Assembly (NCBI RefSeq): GCF_020991065.1
Contig: NZ_CP087710.1
Location: forward strand, 434,001 to 498,000
DNA from: Nocardioides okcheonensis
Lineage (GTDB): Bacteria; Actinomycetota; Actinomycetes; Propionibacteriales; Nocardioidaceae
DNA length: 64,000 nt
Reading direction: 5' to 3'
The notes beneath the pieces were generated by a model. The model was not told the origin of the DNA. It did no database searches and worked only from the letters and a program-made list of their open reading frames with translations. This document shows positions 51,419-59,886 of the stretch, one piece after another (the stretch's first letter is position 1; each line of letters starts with the position of its first letter). A program made the translations under genes and the position numbers.

Positions 51419-51431
51419 TACCCTGACCTCC
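51419..51431 (+). promoter_or_regulatory. Leaderless -10 element for the antiporter
   Basis: TACCCT at 51419-51424, 7 bases, then GTG at 51432. It decides against the upstream ATG 51354, which lies inside a palindrome. Confidence 0.45.
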
Positions 51432-53147
51432 GTGGAGCTGCTCACCCTCGCCATCGCGGCGCTGACGGCCGTCGTGGTGGCCGCGGTGCTGTCGCGCCGC
51501 ACCGGGATCGCGACGCCGCTGGTGCTGCTGGTCGTCGGCATCGTGTTCAGCCTGGTGCCCGGTACGCCGGAGTTCGCTCTCGAGCCCGACTGGATCCTGG
51601 TCGGTGCGCTGCCGCCGCTGCTCTACGCCACCGCGGTCCAGGTGCCCGTCATCGACCTGCGCCGCAGCTTCGGCATGATCACCTGGCTCTCGGTGACCCT
51701 CGTGGTGGTGTCGGCGCTCGCCGTCGGCGCGGTGGTGCACCTGCTGGTCCCCGGCGTCTCGTTCGCCGCCGGCGTCGCGCTGGGGGCCGTCGTGAGCCCC
51801 ACCGACGCGGTGGCCGCCACGGCGATCGGCAAGCGGCTCGGGCTCCCGCACCGCCTGATGACCGTCCTCGAGGGCGAGAGCCTGCTCAACGACGCGTCCG
51901 CCCTCGTCGTCCTCCGCACGGCGCTGCTCGCCGTGACCGCCGGCTTCAGCCTCACCGACGCCCTCCTCGACTTCGTCCGCGCCGTCGCGCTCGCGCTCGT
52001 CATCGGCTACGTCGTCGGGCACGCCACCGTGTGGCTGCGCGCGCGCCTCGCCGACCCGGTCCTCATGACCGCCGTCAGCTTCATCGTCCCGTTCCTCGCC
52101 TTCCTGCCCGCCGAGGAGGCGGAGGCGTCGGGCGTCGTCGCCGTCGTCGTGGCGGGCTTGGTCACCGGCCACCACGGCTCGCGACGCTTCAGCGCCCGCG
52201 AGCGGCTCACCGAGCGCACCAACTGGCTCACCCTGCAGTTCCTCGTCGAGAACGGAGTGTTCCTCCTGATGGGGCTCCAGCTCGAGGGCCTGCTGCGCGA
52301 CCTCGACAACTCCGACAACACCCCCGGCCAGGTGGCGGTCGTCTCGGCCGTCATCCTCGTGCTGCTGCTCGTGCTGAGGGTCGGGTTCGTCGGGGTGCAG
52401 GTCCTCAGCGAGCGACGCCGGCAGCCGAGGCTCGACGCGATCCGCGAGCGCCTCGACCAGATCAGCGACCGCGTCGACTCGCTGGCAGACCGGCCCGGCC
52501 CGCGCCTCGCGGGTCCCCGCGGCGAGCGGCGGCTGGGGCAGTTCCGCCGCCGGGTGGAGCGCGGCCGCGCGGACGTGGCCTACCAGGAGAGCGAGCCCGT
52601 GACCGCCCGCGGCGGGGCCGTGCTGTCGTGGGCCGGGATGCGAGGGGTCGTCACGCTGGCCGCCGCCCTCACCATCGGCACCGAGGTCGAGGACCGGACG
52701 CTGCTGGTGACCGTCGCCTTCGTGGTCGCCGTCGTCTCGCTCCTGCTCTACGGCGGCACGCTGCCGTACGTCATCCGCCGCCTCGGCGTGTCCGGGACGG
52801 ACCCCGACGTCCACCGCGACGAGGTCCGCGACCTGTTCGGCGGGATCACCGCACGGGCGGTCGCGGCGCTCGGCCCGGCCGACGCGATCGTCCTCGACGG
52901 GCGCCCGATCGACCCCGCGGTCGCCGAGGAGATGCTGGGCTGGCTGGGCCGGGCGCGCGACCAGCGCGACGACTCCCCCGAGGCGCTGTCCCACGCCTCC
53001 CAGCGCGTCCTGCTGCACCGCGAGTTCGTCGCCCGGATGCGCGACGCGCTCCACGAGGAGCAGGCCATCGGCGCCTACAGCACCGACGCGCTGCGCCGGG
53101 CCTCACAGATGATCGACGCCCAGGAGCTGCGACTCGAGACCGGCTGA
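51432..53147 (+). CDS. CPA1-family Na+/H+ antiporter
   Basis: 571 residues from GTG 51432. About twelve membrane segments; the ion-binding region is GAVVSPTDAVAATAIGKRLG with LEGESLLNDASALVVLR, the ND motif of CPA1 exchangers. A cytoplasmic C-terminal tail of ~170 residues follows. It exchanges sodium or potassium for protons across the membrane. In-frame starts at 51327 and 51354 would add a polar stretch without a ribosome binding site. It ends 2 bases from the convergent tetR gene. Confidence 0.9.
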   Translation: MELLTLAIAALTAVVVAAVLSRRTGIATPLVLLVVGIVFSLVPGTPEFALEPDWILVGALPPLLYATAVQVPVIDLRRSFGMITWLSVTLVVVSALAVGAVVHLLVPGVSFAAGVALGAVVSPTDAVAATAIGKRLGLPHRLMTVLEGESLLNDASALVVLRTALLAVTAGFSLTDALLDFVRAVALALVIGYVVGHATVWLRARLADPVLMTAVSFIVPFLAFLPAEEAEASGVVAVVVAGLVTGHHGSRRFSARERLTERTNWLTLQFLVENGVFLLMGLQLEGLLRDLDNSDNTPGQVAVVSAVILVLLLVLRVGFVGVQVLSERRRQPRLDAIRERLDQISDRVDSLADRPGPRLAGPRGERRLGQFRRRVERGRADVAYQESEPVTARGGAVLSWAGMRGVVTLAAALTIGTEVEDRTLLVTVAFVVAVVSLLLYGGTLPYVIRRLGVSGTDPDVHRDEVRDLFGGITARAVAALGPADAIVLDGRPIDPAVAEEMLGWLGRARDQRDDSPEALSHASQRVLLHREFVARMRDALHEEQAIGAYSTDALRRASQMIDAQELRLETG

Positions 53148-53149
53148 CG

Positions 53150-53806
53150 TCAGCCGAGCGGCGGGTGCGGTCCGGTGGTCGCCCCGAGCCCGCGGTCCAG
53201 GCTCGACAGGACCTCCTCGACGATCGACGCGGCCGCGTCGTCCGGCAGCCTCTGGAGCGGCCCCTCGAGCAGCAGCATGGCCAGGCCGTGGACCGCCGCC
53301 CAGCAGGTGTACTCCGCGCCGGGCCGCGCCGACGACGCCAGGAAGCCCGCCGCCTCCATCTCGTCGAGGCACGCCACCAGCTGGCCGAACGGGCTCTCCC
53401 CCGACGCCGCCTCCGCCTCGACGTCCATCGCCTGCGTGCCCTCGAGCGACGGGTGGTCGGCGAAGGCGACACGGAACAGCCCGCGCTCGCGGCGGGCGAA
53501 GGCGACGTAGCCCCGGCCCAGCTCGCGCAGCCGCAGCCGCGCCCGCAGCACCGGGTCCGTCTCCCCCACGCCCGCCAGGCGCTCGCGCCCCTCCTCGCCG
53601 AGGGCCGCCATGCCGGCTCCCGCGATCTCCCCCATCAGCTCGTCGCGGTCGGCGAAGTGCCGGTAGGCGGCGTTGTGGCTGACCCCCACCCGACGCGCCA
53701 GGTCACGCAGCGCGACCCCGTCCGGACCGGACTCCCGGACGGCCGCCACCCCGGCCTCGACGAGGGCGGCTCGCAGGTTGCCGTGGTGGTAGCGCGCGGT
53801 GGTCAC
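53150..53806 (-). CDS. TetR family transcriptional regulator
   Basis: 218 residues, GTG start. The N-terminal HTH is VALRDLARRVGVSHNAAYRH followed by FADRDELM; the C-terminal ligand domain is of the TetR_C_33 kind (FARRERGLFRVAFADHP). It is divergent from a DHA2 exporter and probably represses it; two matching palindromes lie between the genes. Effector unknown. Confidence 0.9.
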   Translation of the reverse strand: MTTARYHHGNLRAALVEAGVAAVRESGPDGVALRDLARRVGVSHNAAYRHFADRDELMGEIAGAGMAALGEEGRERLAGVGETDPVLRARLRLRELGRGYVAFARRERGLFRVAFADHPSLEGTQAMDVEAEAASGESPFGQLVACLDEMEAAGFLASSARPGAEYTCWAAVHGLAMLLLEGPLQRLPDDAAASIVEEVLSSLDRGLGATTGPHPPLG

Positions 53807-53818
53807 GGGCAGAGGCTA
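53807..53818 (-). promoter_or_regulatory. Leaderless -10 element for tetR
   Basis: On the minus strand TAGCCT (53818-53813), 6 bases, then GTG at 53806. Confidence 0.45.
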
Positions 53819-53834
53819 GCCCACCCGGACTGGA

Positions 53835-53886
53835 TGTTGACAGCGGTAACACCCGCGGCTCATGATCGATGTTGACACCGACAACA
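53835..53886. promoter_or_regulatory. Pair of TetR-type operators between tetR and the exporter
   Basis: TGTTGACAGCGGTAACA (53835-53851) and TGTTGACACCGACAACA (53870-53886) share 13 of 17 bases and are each bounded by TGTT/AACA inverted ends. Both include TTGACA, so a bound repressor would cover -35 boxes. Confidence 0.65.
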
Positions 53887-53902
53887 CCACTGCGAGGAAC
53901 CC

Positions 53903-55477
53903 ATGTCCCGATCCGTTCACCGGCCACTCGTGCTCGTCACCGTCTGCCTGGCCACCCTGAGCATCAACCTCGACACCACGATCGTGAACGTCGCGCTCCC
54001 CGAGCTCGCCACCTCCCTCGACGCCGGCACCCGCGAGCTGCTGTGGATCGTCGACGGCTACAACCTCGCGTTCGCCGCCCTCGTGCTCGCGATGGGGAGC
54101 CTGTCCGACCGTTTCGGCCGACGGCCGGCGCTCGTGCTGGGCCTGCTGGGGTTCGCGACCGCCACCGGCGTCGCGGCCCTCGCCTCGACCGCCGGCCAGC
54201 TCGTGGCGCTGCGCTTCGCGATGGGCGTGTGCGCGGCCCTGATCTTCCCGACCACGCTGTCGATCATCGCCAACACCTTCACCGACCGCCGCGAGCGCGC
54301 CGCCGCCCTCGGCGCCTGGGGCGCGAGCACCGGCCTCGGCGTCGCCCTCGGCCCGGTGAGCGGCGGCTGGCTGCTCGAGCACTTCAGCTGGCACTCCGTG
54401 TTCTGGGCGCTCGTCCCCGTCGCGCTGGTGGCGACCGCGATGACCCTCGCCTTCGTGCCCGAGTCCCGCGACCCGTCGGTGCCGCGGCTCGACCTGCCGG
54501 GCCTGGCGGTGTCCGTCGCCGCGCTCGGCCTGCTCACCCACACGATCATCGAGGGCCCGGACCGTGGCTGGTCCAGCGCCGCCACGCTCGCGGGCTTCGC
54601 CGGAGCGCTGGCGCTGGTCGCGCTGTTCGTACGCCTCGAGCGCCGCGCCGAGCACCCGATGCTCGACGTCACGCTCTTCGCGGACCCGCGGTTCAGCGCG
54701 GCCTCCGGCGCGGTGACGGTCGCCTTCTTCGCCCTGTTCGGCTTCATCTTCCTGATCACGCAGTACTTCCAGTTCGTCCGCGACTACTCCCCGCTCGGCG
54801 CCGGCGCGCGCACCATCCCGGTCGCGCTCGCCATCGCCGTGGCGTCCGTCCTCGGCGGCCTGCTCGGGCCGCGGCTCGGCACCAGGGCGGTCGTGACGAC
54901 CGGCCTGGCCCTGCTCGGCGGCTCGTTCCTGTGGATCTCGCGCAGCGGCGTCGACGTCGACTACGCCACGGTGATCGTGCCGCAGATGGTGCTCATGGGC
55001 GTCGGCCTCGGCCTGGTCAGCACGCCGGCGACCGAGTCGATCCTGCAGGTGCTGCCGCCGGCGCGCGCCGGCGTCGGCTCGGCGGTCAACGACGCCACCC
55101 GCGAGCTCGGCGGCACCCTCGGCGTCGCCGTCATCGGGTCCGTGTTCTCCAGCGTGTACGCCGACCGGCTCGCCGAGCTGCTGACCGGCAGCCTGCCACC
55201 CGAGCAGCTCGCGGCCGCCCAGGACGGCGTCGCGGTGGCGTCGGCCATCGGCGACCGCGCCCCGGCGGTGCAGGACGCGCTCGCGACGGCGTTCATGGAC
55301 GGCCTCGCCGTCGGCTGCACCGTCATCGGGGTGCTCTGCCTGGTCGGGGCCGTGGGAGCGCTGCTCGCCCTGCCCGGACGCCGCTCGCCTAGGTTGGACG
55401 CATGGCCCACACCCCAGTCCACGAGCTCAACGACGGCACCACCCTCCCCGCGATCGGCTTCGGCACCTATCCCCTGA
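53903..55477 (+). CDS. DHA2-family MFS drug exporter
   Basis: 524 residues, GAGGA before ATG. Fourteen membrane segments; motif A is GSLSDRFGRRPALVLG, motif C-like GASTGLGVALGPVSGGWLL, and the N-terminal SINLDTTIVNVALPELA is typical of DHA2 pumps such as EmrB/LfrA. The last ~28 residues, coded over the start of the next gene (76-base overlap), are low-complexity Ser/Thr/Pro. In another frame a TAG at 55390-55392 would end the protein neatly, so an indel near the 3' end is possible. Confidence 0.9.
   Translation: MSRSVHRPLVLVTVCLATLSINLDTTIVNVALPELATSLDAGTRELLWIVDGYNLAFAALVLAMGSLSDRFGRRPALVLGLLGFATATGVAALASTAGQLVALRFAMGVCAALIFPTTLSIIANTFTDRRERAAALGAWGASTGLGVALGPVSGGWLLEHFSWHSVFWALVPVALVATAMTLAFVPESRDPSVPRLDLPGLAVSVAALGLLTHTIIEGPDRGWSSAATLAGFAGALALVALFVRLERRAEHPMLDVTLFADPRFSAASGAVTVAFFALFGFIFLITQYFQFVRDYSPLGAGARTIPVALAIAVASVLGGLLGPRLGTRAVVTTGLALLGGSFLWISRSGVDVDYATVIVPQMVLMGVGLGLVSTPATESILQVLPPARAGVGSAVNDATRELGGTLGVAVIGSVFSSVYADRLAELLTGSLPPEQLAAAQDGVAVASAIGDRAPAVQDALATAFMDGLAVGCTVIGVLCLVGAVGALLALPGRRSPRLDAWPTPQSTSSTTAPPSPRSASAPIP
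55390..55401 (+). promoter_or_regulatory. Leaderless -10 element for the aldo/keto reductase
   Basis: TAGGTT at 55390-55395, 6 bases, then ATG at 55402. Confidence 0.45.
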
Positions 55478-56241
55478 CCGGCGAGGACGGCACCGCTGCG
55501 CTGGTCGGGGCCCTCGAGGCCGGCTACCGGATGCTCGACACGGCGGTGAACTACGAGAACGAGGTGGAGGTCGGGGAGGCGCTGCGCCGCTCCGGCCTCC
55601 CCCGCGACGAGGTCGTGGTCGCGAGCAAGATCCCCGGGCGCCACCACGCCTACGACGACGCGATCGCTTCGGTGCGCGGCTCGCTCGAGCGACTCGGCGT
55701 CGAGCGCACCGACCTCCACCTCATCCACTGGCCCAACCCGAGCCAGGGGAAGTACGTCGAGGCCTGGCGGGCCCTGGTGCAGCTGCAGCGCGACGGGCTG
55801 GTCCGCTCGATCGGCGTCTCGAACTTCACCGAGGAGCACCTCTCCCGGATCATCGACGACACCGGCGTGGTCCCGGCGGTCAACCAGGTCGAGCTGCACC
55901 CGCGGTTCCCGCAGGAGCCCATGCGCGAGGTGCACGCCCGGCTCGGCATCGTCACCGAGGCGTGGAGCCCGATGGGCAAGCGGCGCGCGCCCCTCGACGA
56001 GGACGCCGTCACCTCCGCAGCGCAGGCGCACGGGGTGGCGCCCGGTCAGGTCATCCTGCGCTGGCACGTGCAGCTCGGCACGCTGCCGATCCCGAAGTCG
56101 GCCGACCCCGCGCGCCAGCGCCAGAACCTCGACGTCTTCGGCTTCGAGCTCACCGACGCCGAGGTCGCCGCGATCGGCGCGCTGGCCGAGGACGACGGCC
56201 GGCTCTTCGGCGGCGACCCCGACACCCACGAGGAGATGTGA
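55402..56241 (+). CDS. Aldo/keto reductase
   Basis: 279 residues. It reduces carbonyls with NADPH. The catalytic tetrad is visible: Asp in MLDTAVNYENE (with Tyr), Lys in VASKIPG and His in LIHWPNP; the cofactor loop is PIPKSADPARQRQNL. This is the AKR5 branch (2,5-diketo-D-gluconate reductase-like). Substrate unknown. Its start overlaps the exporter frame by 76 bases. Confidence 0.92.
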   Translation: MAHTPVHELNDGTTLPAIGFGTYPLTGEDGTAALVGALEAGYRMLDTAVNYENEVEVGEALRRSGLPRDEVVVASKIPGRHHAYDDAIASVRGSLERLGVERTDLHLIHWPNPSQGKYVEAWRALVQLQRDGLVRSIGVSNFTEEHLSRIIDDTGVVPAVNQVELHPRFPQEPMREVHARLGIVTEAWSPMGKRRAPLDEDAVTSAAQAHGVAPGQVILRWHVQLGTLPIPKSADPARQRQNLDVFGFELTDAEVAAIGALAEDDGRLFGGDPDTHEEM

Positions 56242-56252
56242 CGGGTGCTGGT

Positions 56253-56265
56253 TACGATCGGCGCC
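56253..56265 (+). promoter_or_regulatory. Leaderless -10 element for the cyclophilin gene
   Basis: TACGAT at 56253-56258, 7 bases, then ATG at 56266; the same hexamer precedes the YcaQ-like gene at 21590. Confidence 0.45.
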
Positions 56266-57000
56266 ATGTCGAAGCGACCCTCACTGTCCCGTCCTGCCGC
56301 CGTGCTGGCCTGCCTGTCCGTCCTCGTCCTGGCCGGGTGCGGCAACGAGGGCGACGGATCCTCGGACACCGCGCAGGAGACGACCAGCGAGTCGCCCTCC
56401 TCCGACTCCTCGGACTCCCCCGCGGCGTCGGGCGAGACCGCGACGTGCGACTACCCCTCCGACGGCCAGGAGCCGGCCCGTGAGGTCGACGCGCCGTCCG
56501 AGGAGGCGCCCGCCGAGGGCACGGTGGCGGCGACGATCACCACCAACTTCGGCGACATCGGCCTCACCCTCGACGCCGCCGACGCGCCGTGCACCGTCAA
56601 CTCGTTCGTGTCGCTGGCCGAGCAGGGCTTCTACGACGACACCACCTGCCCGCGCATCGGCGACCAGGAGGGCTTCGGCATCCTGCAGTGCGGCGACCCG
56701 ACCGGCACCAGCGCCGGCGGCCCGGGCTACTCGTTCGCCGACGAGCTCGACGGCAAGGAGACCTACCCTGCCGGCACGCTGGCGATGGCCAACGCTGGCG
56801 CCAACACCAACGGCTCGCAGTTCTTCCTGGTCTTCCGCGACTCGCAGTTCCCGCCGAGCTACACGACGTTCGGGACCATCGACGAGGCCGGCCTCAAGGT
56901 CATCGACGCGATCGCAAAGGAGGGCAACGACGCCTCCAACCCGGCCGGTGGCGGTGCCCCCAACAAGGAGGTCACCATCGAGAAGGTGACCGTCAGCTGA
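56266..57000 (+). CDS. Cyclophilin-type peptidyl-prolyl isomerase lipoprotein
   Basis: 244 residues. A lipoprotein signal ends in VLVLAGC (Cys ~25), followed by a Ser/Asp/Glu-rich linker. The cyclophilin domain starts ~80: TITTNFGDIGLTLD, FYDDTTCPRI (Arg), LAMANAGANTNGSQFFLVF (the Gln-Phe active site) and FGTIDEAGLKVID. It folds secreted proteins at the cell surface. Its last 8 bases overlap the convergent osmC gene. Confidence 0.94.
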   Translation: MSKRPSLSRPAAVLACLSVLVLAGCGNEGDGSSDTAQETTSESPSSDSSDSPAASGETATCDYPSDGQEPAREVDAPSEEAPAEGTVAATITTNFGDIGLTLDAADAPCTVNSFVSLAEQGFYDDTTCPRIGDQEGFGILQCGDPTGTSAGGPGYSFADELDGKETYPAGTLAMANAGANTNGSQFFLVFRDSQFPPSYTTFGTIDEAGLKVIDAIAKEGNDASNPAGGGAPNKEVTIEKVTVS

Positions 57001-57448
57001 CGTCGGGCTCGGGGTGGTCGTCGTAGACGACGTCCGTCCCGAGCTGCACCGTCCGCGACACCGTGCAGAGCCGGTCGCGCGACATCTCGATGGCGCTCTG
57101 CACGCGCGCCCGGGCCGCGTCGCCCTCGGGGCCCTCGGGGAAGGCCACGTCGAAGGCGACGCGCAGCCCGGTCATGTGGTTGCCGTCGGCGTCGCGGACC
57201 TTGCGGCCCTCGGCGTGCACGTCGAACGTCGTGCTCGAGACCCGCTTGTGCGTGATCGCCTCGACGTCGAGGGCGCTGCAGCCGGCGATCGCGGCGAGCA
57301 GCAGCTCGACGGGCGTGAAGTCGGGGTCGTCTCCCCCGGTGCCGAAGAAGGTCTCGCCGCCCCGGGCGTTGGTCGCCTTGAAGCGGGCCGGCCCGATCCG
57401 GGTCAGCTCGACGCTGCGCACGTCCTGGACGGGGGTGTCGTCACTCAT
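56993..57448 (-). CDS. OsmC family protein
   Basis: 151 residues. OsmC/Ohr proteins reduce organic hydroperoxides with paired cysteines. TPVELLLAAIAGCSALDVEA carries the first cysteine and RDRLCTVSRTV the second. It is of the OsmC rather than Ohr subgroup by the C-terminal YDDHPEP. CAGGCT lies 7 bases before ATG. Target peroxide unknown. Confidence 0.9.
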   Translation of the reverse strand: MSDDTPVQDVRSVELTRIGPARFKATNARGGETFFGTGGDDPDFTPVELLLAAIAGCSALDVEAITHKRVSSTTFDVHAEGRKVRDADGNHMTGLRVAFDVAFPEGPEGDAARARVQSAIEMSRDRLCTVSRTVQLGTDVVYDDHPEPDVS

Positions 57449-57507
57449 GGGCGCCAGCCTGCCAGACCCCGCGGGGAGGGTTCCCGGCGTGGACCAGGGG
57501 CGCCCGA

Positions 57508-57651
57508 TCAACGCGTGGCGCGGCGGGCCGCGCGACGCGCGCGACGCTCCTCGCTCCGGGCGATCTCCACGTCCCGCAGGAGGGCACGGTCCTCGGCCGA
57601 GCGCGCCCGCGAGTCGACGAGGCTGAAGGCGAGGTGCAGCTGCGTGGTCAT
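57508..57651 (-). CDS. 47-residue basic small protein
   Basis: It reads MTTQLHLAFSLVDSRARSAE and ends in an Arg/Ala-rich helix (EERRARRAARRATR). ATG 57651 has AAAGGA at proper spacing and the frame shows strong third-position G/C bias. It is not recognised. A long inverted repeat lies 49 bases upstream. The basic tail suggests nucleic-acid or membrane contact. Confidence 0.6.
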   Translation of the reverse strand: MTTQLHLAFSLVDSRARSAEDRALLRDVEIARSEERRARRAARRATR

Positions 57652-57699
57652 GGAGATCTTTCCTTTCGAGGGCGTCCGGCCCTGAGTCGTGACACTGAG

Positions 57700-57735
57700 A
57701 TGTAAGAGTTGGCCGCTCCGTCGCGGCTCTTACAT
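57700..57735. promoter_or_regulatory. Inverted repeat between the small basic gene and fdhD
   Basis: ATGTAAGAG (57700-57708) and CTCTTACAT (57727-57735) are exact complements; inside them CCGC and GCGG also pair. It could be a dimeric operator for divergent promoters (TTACAT reads as a weak -10 on both strands) or a hairpin in the 5' leader. Confidence 0.55.
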
Positions 57736-57799
57736 TCTACGTCTGTCGCACGCCCGGACGGCATCGACGACGGGGTGATCTCGACCACCAGCGGCGGGC

Positions 57800-57811
57800 T
57801 AGGGTCGGGGG
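57800..57811 (+). promoter_or_regulatory. Leaderless -10 element for fdhD
   Basis: TAGGGT at 57800-57805, 6 bases, then GTG at 57812. Confidence 0.45.
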
Positions 57812-58639
57812 GTGACAGACACCCGCGCCCGCCGTCCCGGGCCCTCGGTCCGCACCCGCGTCGTGGAGCACACGACCGACCGCGAGCTGGCCCGCGAGGA
57901 CCGCCTGGTGACCGAGGAGCCGCTCGAGATCCGGGTGCGCGGCCGGGGGCTGCCGGCGCGGCGCGCCTGGGTCACGATGCGCACCCCCGGGCACGACTTC
58001 GAGCTCGCCGCCGGGTGGCTGGTCCACGAGGGGATCGCGACGACCGACGGCATCGAGCGGGTGGCCTACTGCACCGACGCCGACCTCGCGCCCGACCAGG
58101 AGTTCAACGTCGTCACCGTCGACCTCGCGTCCGGCGCCGACCTGCCGCACCGCCACGTCGCCTCGTCGGCGGGCTCGTCGGCCTGCGGCGTGTGCGGCAA
58201 GGACAGCGTGAGCGACGCGCTCACCACCCGGTCCGCCGCGCCCTGGGACGGCGCGCGCCCCGGCGCGGACGTCGTACGCCGCCTCCCGGACGCGCTGCGC
58301 GAGCGGCAGGCCCTCTTCGAGCGCACCGGCGGCGTGCACGCCGCCGGGCTCGCCGACGCCGACGGCACCCTCCTGGTGGTCCGCGAGGACGTGGGCCGCC
58401 ACAACGCCGTCGACAAGGTCGTCGGTGCCCGCGTGCTGGCCGGCGAGCCGGCCGCCGCGGCCTGCCTCGTGCTGAGCGGGCGGGTCGGCTTCGAGCTCGT
58501 CCAGAAGGCCGCCGCCAGCGGCATCGGGTCGATCGTCGCCGTCGGCGCGCCCACCAGCCTCGCCGCGAGCCTCGCCGCCGAGGCCGGCATCGACCTGTGG
58601 GGCTTCACCTCACCGGGGCGCAGCGTCCGCTACTGCTGA
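57812..58639 (+). CDS. fdhD: Formate dehydrogenase accessory sulfurtransferase FdhD
   Basis: 275 residues. FdhD moves sulfur from a cysteine desulfurase to the molybdenum cofactor of formate dehydrogenase. The essential CxxC is CGVC (Cys125, Cys128). Also seen: RTPGHDFELAAGWLVHEGI, FERTGGVHAAGLAD, VREDVGRHNAVDKVVGA and LSGRVGFELVQKAA. No formate dehydrogenase genes are in the window. Confidence 0.95.
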   Translation: MTDTRARRPGPSVRTRVVEHTTDRELAREDRLVTEEPLEIRVRGRGLPARRAWVTMRTPGHDFELAAGWLVHEGIATTDGIERVAYCTDADLAPDQEFNVVTVDLASGADLPHRHVASSAGSSACGVCGKDSVSDALTTRSAAPWDGARPGADVVRRLPDALRERQALFERTGGVHAAGLADADGTLLVVREDVGRHNAVDKVVGARVLAGEPAAAACLVLSGRVGFELVQKAAASGIGSIVAVGAPTSLAASLAAEAGIDLWGFTSPGRSVRYC

Positions 58640-58704
58640 GTGGCGAGCACCACCCCGCGGAGTCCCCCGCGGCGTGGGGGCGCGGGGCTGTCGGTGCCGC
58701 CGCC

Positions 58705-58716
58705 TATTTTCGTGCC
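58705..58716 (+). promoter_or_regulatory. Leaderless -10 element for sbcD
   Basis: TATTTT at 58705-58710, a rare AT run in this DNA, 6 bases, then GTG at 58717. Confidence 0.5.
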
Positions 58717-59886
58717 GTGCGCATCCTCCACACCTCCGACTGGCACCTCGGGAGGTCCTTCCACCGCGAGGGCCTCCTGGGCCACCAGGGTGCGTTCGTC
58801 GACCACCTGCTCGAGGTGGTCGAGTCGGAGCGCGTCGACGTCGTCGTGGTCGCCGGGGACGTCTACGACCGCGCCCTGCCCCACGTCGACGCCGTCGAGC
58901 TGGCCGACGAGGCCTTCGCCCGCCTCGCCGGGTCGCGGGCCTCCGTGGTCGTCAGCAGCGGCAACCACGACAGCGCGCGCCGCCTCGGCTTCGGCTCCCG
59001 GCTGATGGACGCCGCCGGGGTCTTCGTCCGCACCGACGCCGCCGGGATCGGCACGCCCGTCGTGCTGGGCGACGAGCACGGCGACGTGGCCTTCCACGCG
59101 CTGCCCTACCTCGATCCCTCGGCGCTGCTCGAGCCGTGGTCGCTGCCGCGCCGCAGCCACGAGGCGGCCCTCGCCGAGGCGATGACCCGCGTCCGCCGCG
59201 ACCTCGCCACGCGCACCACCGGCACCCGCTCGGTGGTCCTGGCCCACGCGTTCGTCGCCGGCGCCACGCCGAGCGAGTCCGAGCGCGACATCAGCGTCGG
59301 CGGCGTCTCCCGGGTCGCCACCAGCCTCTTCGACGGCATCGACTACACCGCGCTCGGCCACCTCCACGGCCCCCACGAGCTCTCCCCCGACCTGCGCTAC
59401 TCCGGCTCGCCCCTGGCGTACTCGTTCTCCGAGGCCGACCAGGCCAAGGGCTCCTGGCTCGTCGAGCTCGACGCGCGCGGCTTCGCTGCGGCCCACTGGG
59501 TCGACGCGCCGGTGCCGCGCCGCCTGTCACGGATCTCCGGGCGCCTCGACGACCTGCTGGCCGACCCCGCGCTGACCGCACGGGAGGACGACTGGGTCCA
59601 GGCCACCGTCACCGACGTCCCCCGACCGGCGCGGGCGATGGAGCTGCTGCGACGCCGCTTCCCGCACACGCTGGTCCTCCAGTTCCCGACCCCGGTCGCG
59701 CGCGACGACGCGCCCGCCGCCCCGGCCGCCGGGCGCAACGACCACGAGGTCGCGCTCGACTTCCTGAGCCACGTCCGCGGCGCCCCCGCGACGCCGGCGG
59801 AGGCGGCGCTGCTGCAGCAGGCCGTCGACGCGTGCTGCCACGACCCCGACCAGGACGTCCTCGTCGGGACGGGGGCCGAGCGGTGA
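58717..59886 (+). CDS. sbcD: DNA repair exonuclease subunit SbcD
   Basis: 389 residues, GTG start. It is the Mre11-like manganese nuclease of the SbcCD complex, which opens hairpins and trims blocked ends. Phosphoesterase motifs: HTSDWHLGRS, VVVAGDVYDRALP, SSGNHDS, LAHAFVAG and LGHLHGPH. The C-terminal capping domain follows ~290. It overlaps sbcC by GTGA. Confidence 0.95.
   Translation: MRILHTSDWHLGRSFHREGLLGHQGAFVDHLLEVVESERVDVVVVAGDVYDRALPHVDAVELADEAFARLAGSRASVVVSSGNHDSARRLGFGSRLMDAAGVFVRTDAAGIGTPVVLGDEHGDVAFHALPYLDPSALLEPWSLPRRSHEAALAEAMTRVRRDLATRTTGTRSVVLAHAFVAGATPSESERDISVGGVSRVATSLFDGIDYTALGHLHGPHELSPDLRYSGSPLAYSFSEADQAKGSWLVELDARGFAAAHWVDAPVPRRLSRISGRLDDLLADPALTAREDDWVQATVTDVPRPARAMELLRRRFPHTLVLQFPTPVARDDAPAAPAAGRNDHEVALDFLSHVRGAPATPAEAALLQQAVDACCHDPDQDVLVGTGAER

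Larger units (their letters stand above)
51005..51431. other. Repeat- and palindrome-rich non-coding region
   Basis: 427 bases without a supportable gene. In order it holds: GATCGTGGA (51031-51039) and its complement (51069-51077); GGAACTC...GAGTTCC (51082-51109) around the palindrome CGGATATCCG; GAGTCACC-A-GGTGACTC (51128-51144); a six-unit 14-base tandem repeat (51166-51249); two-hairpin repeat copy 3 (51262-51319); and CTGACATTATGTCAG (51346-51360). Frames through it encode only the tandem repeat. Confidence 0.8.
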
